Source: CAZPDM01 sp964585305 (GTDB lineage: Bacteria; Planctomycetota; Uabimicrobiia; Uabimicrobiales; JABWCH01). From it: 64,000 bases of DNA. The translations under genes were made by a program, and so were the position numbers. Location of the stretch: contig CAZPDM010000004.1 of NCBI GenBank assembly GCA_964585305.1, positions 25,911 through 89,910 of the forward strand. The letters run 5' to 3'. The notes beneath the pieces are model-generated. The model did no database searches and was not told where the DNA came from. It was given only the letters and a program-made list of their open reading frames with translations. Shown here one piece after another: positions 8,702 to 16,890 of this stretch (its first letter is position 1; each line of letters opens with the position of its first letter).

Positions 8702-9829
8702 TTATTTTGATTTTTCTTCTATTACTTGGGTATTCCATGTTTCCGAGGCATCTATTGTTAAATAAGGAATTCTGTCAATCTTGTCATATTCGTAAGTCAT
8801 TTCTCCTCGTAAATATTTATGATAGGCAACTAATCCAATCATGGCTCCATTATCCATACAAAATTTGCGATGAGGAAAATATACAGGAATCCCAATTGAT
8901 TTAAATGTGCTTCGAAATTTTTTTCGCAAGCGTAAGTTTGCACTCACTCCTCCTCCAACTAAGATTGTTCGAGGATTGAGATTCTTAACGCAACGTTTTA
9001 TTTTTATAAGTAAAGTATCAACAATAGCTTCTTGCAAGGAAGCACAATAGTCTGGAACAATTTGAGGAAATTTTTCTTGTAATGTTTTCTTCAAATCATT
9101 CGTACTATATAAACAAGCTGTTTTTAATCCTGAGAAGCTAAAATCGTAGTTTGGACTATTATGCATAGGACGAGGTAATTCATATTTTTTTGGATTGCCT
9201 GTTTTTGACATTGCTTCAATAATAGCTCCGCCAGGATATCCTAGTCCTAGCATACGGGCAACTTTATCAAAAGCTTCTCCCGCAGCATCATCTAAAGTGC
9301 GTCCTAAAATTTTATAATTTCCAATCTTTTCAACCCATACAATTTCTGTGTGTCCACCGGATACAGTCAATGCTAACCAGGGAAGTTCTAAAGTTGAAAT
9401 TTTAGAAAAATATTTACCTTTACTGTTTTTTAAAAAAGGAGAAAGAAGATGTCCTTCCATGTGATTTACTGGAATTATAGGTAATTTATATTCTATAGCC
9501 AACTCTTTTGCTTTTTGGATTCCTACTTCTAAACTTGGCGCAAGTCCTGGACCGTAAGTAACGGCAATTGCATTGATTCCTTCCCAAGATTTACGGTGAG
9601 TTTTTTTTAGGGCTGCCGTTAAACAAGAAGGGATAATTTCTTGATGTGCCCTTTTGGCTAATATAGGAACAACACCACCCCAATTTTGATGGATATTGGT
9701 TTGTGAAGAAACTACACTAGCAATAATACAATCTTTTTGTAAAACAGCTATTGATGTATCGTCACATGAGGTATCTATTGCTAAAATAAGAGTTGGTTTA
9801 TCATTATTATCATTTTTTAGAGATTTCAT
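8702..9829 (-). CDS. tsaD: tRNA N6-adenosine threonylcarbamoyltransferase TsaD
   Basis: TsaD (YgjD/Kae1 family) transfers the threonylcarbamoyl group to A37 of ANN-decoding tRNAs. The 375 residues match the family in order: AIDTSCDDTSIAV near residue 17, WGGVVPILAKRAHQE, the metal-binding NHMEGHLLSPF (His-x3-His) near residue 122, LTVSGGHTE, GLGYPGG, FSGLKTA, VGGGVSAN and the C-terminal metal aspartate in MDNGAMIG. A C-terminal extension of about 35 residues follows the core. It sits 17 bp after gmhA and 47 bp before the repeat membrane protein. Start ATG 9829 has no obvious Shine-Dalgarno, which fits a downstream operon gene. Confidence 0.96.
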   Translation of the reverse strand: MKSLKNDNNDKPTLILAIDTSCDDTSIAVLQKDCIIASVVSSQTNIHQNWGGVVPILAKRAHQEIIPSCLTAALKKTHRKSWEGINAIAVTYGPGLAPSLEVGIQKAKELAIEYKLPIIPVNHMEGHLLSPFLKNSKGKYFSKISTLELPWLALTVSGGHTEIVWVEKIGNYKILGRTLDDAAGEAFDKVARMLGLGYPGGAIIEAMSKTGNPKKYELPRPMHNSPNYDFSFSGLKTACLYSTNDLKKTLQEKFPQIVPDYCASLQEAIVDTLLIKIKRCVKNLNPRTILVGGGVSANLRLRKKFRSTFKSIGIPVYFPHRKFCMDNGAMIGLVAYHKYLRGEMTYEYDKIDRIPYLTIDASETWNTQVIEEKSK

Positions 9830-9846
9830 ATATATTAGTATTTAGC

Positions 9847-10440
9847 TTATTTTTTTTGTTGGAACAATTCTTTTTCAACAAATTCGCAAAGAATATGCCC
9901 AATCAATATGTGCCCTTCTTGAATACGAGGAGTATCGGTACTGGGAATGTCTAAAAGATAGCGAACAATATTTTTCATTTTGCCGCCACCTTGACCTGTT
10001 AATCCTATGGTTATTAAACCACAAGTATTTGCAACTTCTAAGGCTTTGACGATATTAGCAGAATTTCCAGACGTGGAAATTCCTATTAGAATATCACCTT
10101 TTCTTCCCATACCTTTGACCAGACGTGCAAAAACTTCTGCATAGCTATAATCATTTGCAACTGCAGTCATATAAGAACTATTAACATGTAATGCTTCAGC
10201 AAATAATGGCTCTCGATCGAAATAAAATCTACCAGAAAGCTCTGCTGCAATATGCTGTGCATCTGCAGCACTTCCACCATTTCCACAAAGTAAAACTTTA
10301 TTATCTCTACGAAAAGTCTGAATAATTTCATTACAAATAGTATCTAATGTTGTCAAAAGATTTGTATCATGTAAAATTTTCTGCTTTACATCTAGGGATT
10401 TTTGTATAGCTTCTTGGAAGAAAACAGTTCTTTGAGACAT
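9847..10440 (-). CDS. gmhA: Phosphoheptose isomerase (SIS domain)
   Basis: A 197-residue SIS-domain protein matching sedoheptulose-7-phosphate isomerase, the first step to ADP- or GDP-heptose for LPS core or S-layer glycans. The signatures are CGNGGSAADAQHIAAELSGRF near residue 52, ANDYSYAEVFARLV, ISTSGNSANIVKAL near residue 120, and IGHILCEFVEKELF at the end. Start ATG 10440 has an AAGGA site 6-7 nt away. It lies downstream of gmd, suggesting a nucleotide-sugar/surface-glycan group, although a hairpin stands between the two genes. DiaA-type SIS proteins are the main alternative; the GNGGSAADAQH and AAELSGRF motifs favour GmhA. Confidence 0.9.
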   Translation of the reverse strand: MSQRTVFFQEAIQKSLDVKQKILHDTNLLTTLDTICNEIIQTFRRDNKVLLCGNGGSAADAQHIAAELSGRFYFDREPLFAEALHVNSSYMTAVANDYSYAEVFARLVKGMGRKGDILIGISTSGNSANIVKALEVANTCGLITIGLTGQGGGKMKNIVRYLLDIPSTDTPRIQEGHILIGHILCEFVEKELFQQKK

Positions 10441-10486
10441 AAAAAATCCTTTTTAACTTCTTTAAAAAAATACTACGTACTTTCTA

Positions 10487-10513
10487 AATAGCCAGCAATT
10501 GCGGCCAGCTATT
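10487..10513 (-). terminator. Hairpin between gmd and gmhA
   Basis: On the minus strand AATAGCTGGC (10513 to 10504) pairs with GCTGGCTATT (10496 to 10487) including two G-U pairs, with a 7-nt loop. A T-rich tract follows some 20 nt later. It may terminate or attenuate transcription between gmd and gmhA. Confidence 0.5.
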
Positions 10514-10544
10514 CAGAAAATATTTAGTTTTAAAGGGATAATTT

Positions 10545-11693
10545 CTAACTTTCTGTTGTTGCTTGTGTAGAAAGAGTATGGTTTGTATAGGCGAAACCTT
10601 TAGCTTTAGACGCGGCTTCTCCACGTCCAGGAGCATTAAGATTGATAAATTTAAGATCGTAATCAGTCATAATTTCAACAAGTTCTTTAAATGTAATACG
10701 AGGTTCCCAATGTAAGGATTCTTTTGCTTTTGTAATATCAGCACAAAGATGAACAACTTCGGTAGGGCGGAAATATTTGGGATCAATTTCAATAATGATC
10801 ATTCCAGGTTTTAAAACATGTTGCCATTCTTTTGATACAGATTTGACAAGTGCCTTTTCATTTGCATCTTTTCCATGCCATTCTAATTCCACTCCAACAT
10901 AACCAAAAGCATGGTCAAGAAATTCTCGAACTGAATGGCTTTCCCCAGTCCCAATGACGTAATCATCAGGTTTATCTTGTTGCAGCATTAACCACATTGC
11001 TTCCACATATTCTGGAGCAAATCCCCAATCTCTTTTAGCGTCAATATTTCCAAGGTATATTTTATTTTGTTTCCCTGCTAATATTTGAGCAATAGCCCGT
11101 GTAATTTTTCGAGTAACAAAAGTTTCTCCACGTCTGGGACTTTCATGGTTAAATAAAATTCCATTACAGGCAAAAATCTGGTAGCCTTCGCGATAATTAA
11201 CAGTTAGCCAATAAGCATAAAGTTTTGCTGCTGCATAAGGGCTTTTAGGATAAAAGGGCGTTTTTTCGCTTTGTGGAGGAAGTGAGCCGCCAAACATTTC
11301 GGATGAGGATGCTTGATAGAATCTGCTTTTTGTTCCACTGCGGCGAATAGCTTCTAAAATACGGGTAGCTCCAAGCCCAGTAATATTAGCAGTGAATTCA
11401 GGCATATCAAAGGATACTCGGACATGAGATTGCGCACCTAAATGATAAACTTCATCAGGGCGAATGTTCCATATAATATCAGAAATGATTCCGGGGTCTG
11501 AAAGATCACCATAATGTAGAAATAGACGCGCTTGATTTTCATGTGGATCCATATAAATATGATCGATTCGTTGAGTATTAAATGTTGATGCTCTACGAAT
11601 AATTCCGTGTACTTCATATCCTTTAGATAAAAGAAATTCTGTAAGGTACGATCCATCCTGGCCAGTAATGCCAGTGATCAATGCTTTTTTCAT
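10545..11693 (-). CDS. gmd: GDP-mannose 4,6-dehydratase
   Basis: An extended short-chain dehydrogenase of 382 residues that forms GDP-4-keto-6-deoxymannose, the precursor of GDP-fucose, GDP-rhamnose or related sugars. Evidence is the Rossmann motif [10 protein letters not shown] at residues 8-17, the typical [30 protein letters not shown], the catalytic Ser/Tyr/Lys region SSSEMFGG...[11 protein letters not shown], and [20 protein letters not shown]. Start ATG 11693 has an AAAGGA site. No GDP-fucose synthase (fcl) gene is adjacent. The C-terminus is about 20 residues longer than usual. Confidence 0.95.
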   Translation of the reverse strand: MKKALITGITGQDGSYLTEFLLSKGYEVHGIIRRASTFNTQRIDHIYMDPHENQARLFLHYGDLSDPGIISDIIWNIRPDEVYHLGAQSHVRVSFDMPEFTANITGLGATRILEAIRRSGTKSRFYQASSSEMFGGSLPPQSEKTPFYPKSPYAAAKLYAYWLTVNYREGYQIFACNGILFNHESPRRGETFVTRKITRAIAQILAGKQNKIYLGNIDAKRDWGFAPEYVEAMWLMLQQDKPDDYVIGTGESHSVREFLDHAFGYVGVELEWHGKDANEKALVKSVSKEWQHVLKPGMIIIEIDPKYFRPTEVVHLCADITKAKESLHWEPRITFKELVEIMTDYDLKFINLNAPGRGEAASKAKGFAYTNHTLSTQATTES

Positions 11694-11823
11694 ATACTTT
11701 TTTCCTTTAGTTTAAATGTCTTATACAGTCATGTTTCTCTTCTTTTAATTATATGTTAACAAGATTTTGTAAGATACTCAAGAAAATTTTGCAAAATCGT
11801 TCTTTAAAATTTGGAGTGAAGTT

Positions 11824-12897
11824 ATGTTTAATTTTATTAGAAATAAAAAAAATTTTTTTCTCTTAGGTTCTATGCTAGTATTGATTTTTTTACATTTATT
11901 CTGGTTTCAACAAAAGGAAAAATGTATAGAAAGATATTGGGAATTAGTAAAGTGGAATTCGGGAACAATGCAAGTAATTGCATGTAGCGCAACTTCTATA
12001 GAAAATTTGGAAAAAATAACAAATACTGCTTGGCAAGAAGTTGAAAGATTGGATAGTGTAATCAATGAATATGATCCGATTAGTGAAGCAGGTAAATTGC
12101 GATTGGCTTTAGAAAATGGGGTTTCTTCTATGGCTATTTCTTTCGAATTATGGCAGTTGCTTCAATTTAGCCAGACTATATCTCAACGTACACAAGGAGT
12201 ATTTGATATTACTGTTGGGCCATTAGTAAAGCTTTGGAAAAAATGTGGAGAATTAAACCGGCTTCCAACTCAAGAAGAGTTTTTAAAAATTCAATCTCAA
12301 ATTGGATGGGATCGTTTACATTTAGTTGAACCCCAAAAAGTTGAGTTGCATGGATCAGATCCTTTAAGTATCAATCTGGGAGCATTTTCTAAAGGATATG
12401 CTGTAGATCAAGTAGTAGGCGTTTTACAAAGACAAGGAATTGCAAATGGTTTAGTAAGAATGGGGGGAGATATACGATGTTTTGGCGATCGTGTTTGGAA
12501 AGTTGGAATTCAAGATCCTCGTATAAAAAATGCAGATGATCCTGAAAGTATTATAGGAATTGTAAAAGTTCAAAATAAAGCAGTATCAACTTCTGGACAT
12601 TATCGAAGATATATAGAAATTCAAGGACATCGTTATTCTCATATTATAAATATTAAAAATTTAAAACCCGTTGAAACAGTCATTATTTCAGTAACTGTTA
12701 TTGGGCCAACAAATATGATTTCAGATGCCTATTGTACATCTTTTTGTCTTTTACCTATTTCAGAATCTTTAAAGATTGCACAAGAAATAGGGCTTGAAGT
12801 TTGTATTATTACTCAAGAGACAGATGGTTATTTGCTTCATATAACACCTGGGTTTGAACAATATTGGTACGAAAAGCCAAACATGAAAAAAGAATAA
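11824..12897 (+). CDS. apbE: FAD:protein FMN transferase (ApbE family)
   Basis: ApbE enzymes attach FMN covalently to threonine or serine of target flavoproteins outside the cytoplasmic membrane. The 357-residue protein begins with a membrane anchor (about residues 11-28, NFFLLGSMLVLIFLHLF). Family motifs follow: FDITVGPLVKLW, INLGAFSKGYAVDQVV near residue 185, VRMGGDIRCFG near residue 215, SGHYRRY and YSHIINIKN. The last corresponds to the conserved HIxDP-type segment and is slightly degenerate. Start ATG 11824 has a GGAG site. It is divergent from gmd. No obvious flavoprotein substrate gene (rnf, nqr, nos) is adjacent. A consensus promoter for the next gene begins immediately after its stop. 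Confidence 0.9.
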   Translation: MFNFIRNKKNFFLLGSMLVLIFLHLFWFQQKEKCIERYWELVKWNSGTMQVIACSATSIENLEKITNTAWQEVERLDSVINEYDPISEAGKLRLALENGVSSMAISFELWQLLQFSQTISQRTQGVFDITVGPLVKLWKKCGELNRLPTQEEFLKIQSQIGWDRLHLVEPQKVELHGSDPLSINLGAFSKGYAVDQVVGVLQRQGIANGLVRMGGDIRCFGDRVWKVGIQDPRIKNADDPESIIGIVKVQNKAVSTSGHYRRYIEIQGHRYSHIINIKNLKPVETVIISVTVIGPTNMISDAYCTSFCLLPISESLKIAQEIGLEVCIITQETDGYLLHITPGFEQYWYEKPNMKKE

Positions 12898-12904
12898 GAT
12901 TTTC

Positions 12905-12933
12905 TTGACAAAAAGAGAGTAATAAGATATAAT
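12905..12933 (+). promoter_or_regulatory. Perfect consensus sigma70 promoter of the Ubl-E2 locus
   Basis: TTGACA at 12905-12910, a 17-bp spacer and TATAAT at 12928-12933. The palindrome CTTTTTCGAAAAAG follows directly at the expected start region, and the Ubl gene begins 41 bp after the -10 box. So the Ubl-E2 locus is a separate, probably well-expressed unit. Confidence 0.8.
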
Positions 12934-12974
12934 CTTTTTCGAAAAAGTTAAAAAAGTAAATAGGGAGCAAAATT

Positions 12975-13436
12975 ATGTCTGAAACTGATTTACCTTGGCG
13001 AGAAGTATTGATAGATGTTGAACCACGCGGAAAAGAATTTCGAATGGGTATTGATAAAGATGCTACAGTTGGAGATATTCTGAATGTAATATCAGAGCGT
13101 TGCCAAACTGAAGGAATCGATATAAAAAAATGGGCTCAAAAACAGGTAGGTAGTGATTATCAATTTGTTCTTTTGCGGAAATCAGAAGGGAATGCCATAC
13201 TTCCTCCTGGAATGCTTTTAGGCGATGCCAAACCTGAAATTCAAAATAATGAAAGATTTAAACTGGGTACCCAACCTGTTGTTGGTGGGCTACCTACAGC
13301 TATCTTCAATAGAAGGATTGATAGTCTTGTTGAAGAATTTTACAAATCTTGTTTAAAAGAGATTTTTGAAAAAGAAGGTTGGGAATTAGAAAGCCCAAAA
13401 AAAAAAGCAATGTTTGGGAACATTCACAATTTTTAG
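12975..13436 (+). CDS. Ubiquitin-like (beta-grasp) domain protein, first half of a Ubl-E2 locus
   Basis: A 153-codon frame with a clear ATG and GGGAG site. Residues about 8-103 look like a beta-grasp domain of the YukD/Ubl type: strand REVLIDVEPRG, a second strand, helix VGDILNVISERC, strand DYQFVLLRK and the acidic/Leu turn LPPGMLLGD, ending KLGTQPVVGG at residues 96-105. The Gly-Gly lies where ubiquitin-like domains end. Residues 110-140 then form a helix (DSLVEEFYKSCLKEIFEKEG) resembling the first helix of a UBC/E2 fold. The frame stops after 10 residues past a ten-A run (13397-13406), while the E2 core continues in the overlapping frame. Assigning this as a Ubl domain is a fold-level judgement from pattern, not a database match. 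Confidence 0.65.
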   Translation: MSETDLPWREVLIDVEPRGKEFRMGIDKDATVGDILNVISERCQTEGIDIKKWAQKQVGSDYQFVLLRKSEGNAILPPGMLLGDAKPEIQNNERFKLGTQPVVGGLPTAIFNRRIDSLVEEFYKSCLKEIFEKEGWELESPKKKAMFGNIHNF

Positions 13437-13924
13437 TAGAAATCATCAGCTTTTATTCTGATCAGGCGTATAAAACAATCCGTTTAACTTGTAAGAATTT
13501 GCCTGGCTTAGTTGCTGTAGAACATGGCGAATTAAAAATTAATTATGAGCATATTTTTGAATTTTCACTACCAAGAGAATATCCTCAAAATTTAGGAACA
13601 ATTCAGATTATTCCTAAAACGCCGCTTTTCCATCCTCGGATACGGGAGGTTGGCACAAAAGCGTGTTATGTAGTAAATGGAGAAATCGATAGAATTCTTA
13701 TTGATATTATTTTTAATATCTTACTTCGTCCAAATACTGTTCAGCCACCAAGTTTGTATAAGGATGCTGATTGGGGTTTAGATAGCCAAAAAATGCGTTG
13801 GTATATACAATATGGCCCAGAAAAAATGTATGAATATTTAAAAAGCCTTTGGAGCAAGCAACAAAAACAAAGCAAAGCTAATTTAAATATTACTAAAGCA
13901 AAAAAAGTGAGTATAATAGAGTAG
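13379..13924 (+). CDS. E2-like (UBC fold) domain, second half of the Ubl-E2 locus, -1 frame
   Basis: This frame overlaps the Ubl frame and probably is not started independently; the TTG at 13379 has no reason to be a start. From about residue 15 it reads as an E2 core: VAVEHGELKINYEHIFEFSL, the PREYPQN turn (cf. YPxxPP), PKTPLFHPRIREVGTKACYV with a cysteine (codon 13664-13666) in the E2 active-site position after an HPx motif, then a helix ending LLRPN. The HPN asparagine is Arg and the WxP segment after the Cys is shortened, as is common in bacterial E2 relatives. A C-terminal helical segment follows. One extra A in the ten-A run fuses it to the Ubl frame. It could act as an Ubl-conjugating enzyme; the substrate is unknown. 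No E1, JAB peptidase or RING gene is nearby. Confidence 0.65.
   Translation: MGIRKPKKKSNVWEHSQFLVEIISFYSDQAYKTIRLTCKNLPGLVAVEHGELKINYEHIFEFSLPREYPQNLGTIQIIPKTPLFHPRIREVGTKACYVVNGEIDRILIDIIFNILLRPNTVQPPSLYKDADWGLDSQKMRWYIQYGPEKMYEYLKSLWSKQQKQSKANLNITKAKKVSIIE
13397..13406 (+). other. Ten-A slippery run joining Ubl and E2 frames
   Basis: CCC followed by ten A residues. In the Ubl frame the run reads Lys codons and then a stop 30 nt later. Transcripts or genomes with eleven A residues, or a -1 ribosomal slip, read straight into the E2 frame. Confidence 0.8.
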
Positions 13925-13962
13925 CATCCGGCAAAGAATTATAGTTAAAATTTTTTTAGTTT

Positions 13963-13997
13963 AAAAAAAACCCTTGTTTTGAGCAAGGGTTTTTTTG
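13963..13997 (+). terminator. Intrinsic terminator of the Ubl-E2 locus
   Basis: AAACCCTTG (13968-13976) pairs with CAAGGGTTT (13984-13992), with an A-run before and a seven-T run after. It also serves the convergent GCS2-like gene. Confidence 0.9.
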
Positions 13998-14011
13998 CTT
14001 TTAGCAAAATG

Positions 14012-15259
14012 TTATTCTATCAGAAACATTATATTCTTCTCTAGACATTCACAAAGACGGTTATAAATTTTATGAAGAGTAGTACGAGAAGTATCTTGGT
14101 GAATGGATTTAAGAATTCTTCGACTTAAAGTTCCTTGATTGAGTATAACATTGAGAGATTCTCTCCACATTTGGGATTGAGAAGTTTGTTGAGAGAGTGT
14201 ATTTGTAATCAAATATTGCCAAAGTTCTTGAATTGTGCAAGATTTTCCTGGATATTTAAATAATTTTAAATAATCTTCATTATCTATGGTAGCTTTTTCT
14301 GCATCTTTAATTACTTGATGTAGTATTTTGGCCAACGGTTCTATTGGAATGCTTTTTTGTTTTTCGAAAGTAGTCCAATTTTCTGCAACAAGGCTTTGGA
14401 TAGTTGAGGTAATAGCAGCTGCTATGGATATATCTGCAAGAGGGCATTCTTGAAGATCTAATACACGGATTTCAATTGCATTCCGCATGAATCTGGCAAT
14501 TGCACCACGTGAGTTCAGCCATTCATTTTGAAGAATATTGTCAATATCATAAGGTTTGATATCAACAAAGATTTTTTCTAAAATTTCAGTGCGATAATCT
14601 TTTTCTGTAAAAACTTGCTCAGGAATAATTTGCCCGGCGATTCTGGGTACTTTTTTTTGGTTATGACGATATGTTTCCAATCGAGTATCCATCATTCCTG
14701 TAATTTTTCCTTCAACAATAGGAGAACTTGCAGATAATGCTGGCAAAATTGGCAAAACTAAGCGTATTGCGGCATGAAGCCGACCGAATTCTTCGTCATT
14801 TGCAAATGGCAAGTTAATATGCATACTTTGTAAATTGGACCAGCCGTGTCCTTGGCAATTAAATATTCGGTTATATGCTGAATAAATTTCATTGCAATCA
14901 TGCGGCCATAACTTAGTTTCTTTATATGGGTTCATCCAAGGATGCATAGCAGTTGGCATGAGTTTTCCATTAAGATTTTTAAGTAGTTGGTTGATCCGTA
15001 AAATATGTTGATGAAAATGCTTTGAAAGTGGTTCTAAAGAAGCTGCAGGTCCATTGCATTTAAGTTCGATAACATGTAAAACTAATTCATTGGACCAAGC
15101 AATGGCTTTTCTAGATAGTTCATCCCCAAGGTAATCTTCATTTTCATGTTCTAAAATAGCATCTGCTATGGGCAAGACATCTAAAGTATCTTGCTTTACA
15201 ATCATATATTCTAATTCTATTCCATAGCCTTGGAATAAGTGAAGTGATTCTTCAGACAT
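14012..15259 (-). CDS. Glutamate-cysteine ligase family (GCS2) protein
   Basis: A 415-residue member of the carboxylate-amine/glutamate-cysteine ligase 2 fold. It would join glutamate or a related acid to an amine using ATP. Visible features are GYGIELEYMIV near residue 11 (metal/ATP-site GxExE-like motif), ELVLHVIELKCNGPA, HQHILRINQLL, MHPWMNPYKETKLWPH, NLQSMHINLPF and NAIEIRVLDLQECP. The gene starts 3 bp after the RLAN/ATP-grasp gene stop, with its GGGGAA ribosome site overlapping the end of that gene, so translation is likely coupled. The pair probably works together on amide or peptide bond formation. The product is unknown; gshA function in glutathione synthesis is not demonstrated. Confidence 0.85.
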   Translation of the reverse strand: MSEESLHLFQGYGIELEYMIVKQDTLDVLPIADAILEHENEDYLGDELSRKAIAWSNELVLHVIELKCNGPAASLEPLSKHFHQHILRINQLLKNLNGKLMPTAMHPWMNPYKETKLWPHDCNEIYSAYNRIFNCQGHGWSNLQSMHINLPFANDEEFGRLHAAIRLVLPILPALSASSPIVEGKITGMMDTRLETYRHNQKKVPRIAGQIIPEQVFTEKDYRTEILEKIFVDIKPYDIDNILQNEWLNSRGAIARFMRNAIEIRVLDLQECPLADISIAAAITSTIQSLVAENWTTFEKQKSIPIEPLAKILHQVIKDAEKATIDNEDYLKLFKYPGKSCTIQELWQYLITNTLSQQTSQSQMWRESLNVILNQGTLSRRILKSIHQDTSRTTLHKIYNRLCECLEKNIMFLIE

Positions 15260-15262
15260 TAA

Positions 15263-16747
15263 TTATTGTTCCCCTTTAGGCATCTTTTTCGCTTCGATCC
15301 TTTTGAGGAATACCTCCATAATGCGCAGATAGAGATCTTCTTTTAGCATTTGGTCTTCTACGTTGGCATCAATATTAGGGTTTTCATTAACTTCAATCAA
15401 ATAGCATTTATGGTTGGATTCTTTTAAATCCACACCATATAATCCATTTCCAATGAGATTTGCAGCCTTTAATGCTGTGCGAACAACATGCTTGGGAGCT
15501 AATTCGATTGGCAATGTTGTGAAACGTCCATAATCTACATCAACAACGTTATTTTTTATATTACGTTTAATAATTTGCCAATGATTTTCTGCCATGAAAT
15601 ATTTGCAAGCAAATAAAGGTTTTTGATCTAAAATTCCAATTCTCCAATCAAAATCTGTCTTCATGAATTCTTGTGCAATAATTAACTCAGATCGGTCTAA
15701 TAATTTTTCAACCTTTTCTTCAAGGTCTTTTTCGTTATCAACTTTTATTACACCTTGAGAAAAAGAGCTATCTGGTTGTTTTAAAATACATGGGAAGCCT
15801 AATGTTGGAGCAATTGCTTCTACGTTATCACGGTGTACTATTAAAGTTTTAGGGACATTTATTTCATGGCGTTCCATGAGTTCTGCCATATAAACTTTAT
15901 TGGTACATTTTAAAATGCTTTCAGGATCATCAATAACTACTAATCCTTCTGCAGCTGCTCTTCGTGCAAATCTAAAAGTATGATGATTAACTGCGGTTGT
16001 TTCTCTAATAAAAAGAGCATCAAATTCTGCGATTTGTCCATAGTCTTCTTTTGTAATAAGCTCTGCTCCAAGTCCTAAAGATTCTGCTGCTTTGATAAAT
16101 TTTTGTAAAGCTTTTTGATTTGATGGCGGTTCTTTTTCATTAGGATCATATAAAATCGCAATATCATAGCGAGATTCTGCACGTTTACTATTTGTAGTAT
16201 GAGATTTTCCTGTAAAGTAATGTTTGGCTGCTTCTACGACAAAATCTTTATGTTCCACAGGAATATCTTGCGCTTCAATAGGACTAACACTTTGAAGATC
16301 CCATTTTTTATTATTAAAGCTGAATTGTGCTCGAAAAAACGGAGTAGGGAACAATTTATAAAGTTCCATACTTAAACGTTCATATCGCTTTGCGATGTTT
16401 CGACCGAAATAAATACTAAGGGTGAATTTATCGGATTGGATTAGGTTCAGACTTTTTTGAATTAGTTCGTCCAACTCTTCAGATACATACCGTACTACGG
16501 TTTGTAACTTCATATCTTGGATAGTATTAACGCTGGGTGTTGGTTTATGCCCACGGGCCGCAGCTAACAGAGAGACGTAATAACCAATGCTTTGGTAACG
16601 ATAAGACCTGCAAAGGTTAAAAACTTTAACATTTCGTAATTTGCTATAGGTTGGATCAGTAAGGTATGAGCGGGCAGAAACAATTTGTACCTTAGGTATG
16701 TCAATGGGCCAATCGCTTTCGTTGTTCACCAAAATCAACGTTTGCAT
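15263..16747 (-). CDS. RimK-like ATP-grasp ligase with RLAN domain
   Basis: A 494-residue protein. Residues 1-190 match the RimK-like ATP-grasp N-terminal (RLAN) type: LILVNNESDWPIDIPKVQIV, YRYQSIGYYVSLLAAARGHK. After a linker the ATP-grasp module runs about 210-485, with FIRETTAVNHHTFRFARRAA, DDPESILKCTNKVYMAELM, PCILKQPDSSFSQGV (ATP lysine), LIAQEF, DWRIGILDQ, GVDLKES and the metal-binding EVNENPNID. RimK relatives add glutamate or other amino acids to proteins or cofactors. Coupling with the GCS2 gene suggests a two-step amide-forming pathway. A 20-bp near-perfect palindrome and a further hairpin lie in the long upstream region. Confidence 0.88.
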   Translation of the reverse strand: MQTLILVNNESDWPIDIPKVQIVSARSYLTDPTYSKLRNVKVFNLCRSYRYQSIGYYVSLLAAARGHKPTPSVNTIQDMKLQTVVRYVSEELDELIQKSLNLIQSDKFTLSIYFGRNIAKRYERLSMELYKLFPTPFFRAQFSFNNKKWDLQSVSPIEAQDIPVEHKDFVVEAAKHYFTGKSHTTNSKRAESRYDIAILYDPNEKEPPSNQKALQKFIKAAESLGLGAELITKEDYGQIAEFDALFIRETTAVNHHTFRFARRAAAEGLVVIDDPESILKCTNKVYMAELMERHEINVPKTLIVHRDNVEAIAPTLGFPCILKQPDSSFSQGVIKVDNEKDLEEKVEKLLDRSELIIAQEFMKTDFDWRIGILDQKPLFACKYFMAENHWQIIKRNIKNNVVDVDYGRFTTLPIELAPKHVVRTALKAANLIGNGLYGVDLKESNHKCYLIEVNENPNIDANVEDQMLKEDLYLRIMEVFLKRIEAKKMPKGEQ

Positions 16748-16787
16748 AAAGGTATGTAGGGCTCCTTTCCAATGGCCGATCTGCTCT

Positions 16788-16807
16788 ACAAGATAACATT
16801 ATCTTGT
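16788..16807. promoter_or_regulatory. 20-bp palindrome, possible operator
   Basis: ACAAGATAA-CA-TTATCTTGT, perfect nine-base arms, 41 bp upstream of the RimK-like start. The symmetry and position suit a dimeric regulator's binding site; no regulator is identified. Confidence 0.5.
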
Positions 16808-16856
16808 TAAAGAACAAGAGAGTAGACCACCGTGGACTAATACGAAATATATCCAA

Positions 16857-16890
16857 CCCATTGATTGCCTTAAAAGGTTAGGCAAATGGG
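16857..16890 (-). other. Bulged hairpin in RimK-like leader
   Basis: CCCATT (16857-16862) and TGCCT (16866-16870) pair with AATGGG (16885-16890) and AGGCA (16880-16884), with a three-base bulge and a 9-nt loop. There is no T-run, so a leader structure is as likely as a terminator. Confidence 0.4.

Noticed and set aside
8655..8738. Longer start for the repeat membrane protein (TTG/ATG-like codons up to 8738)
   Set aside because: It would overlap tsaD by about 37 bp and add residues without a hydrophobic or conserved pattern, while ATG 8654 has a good ribosome site.
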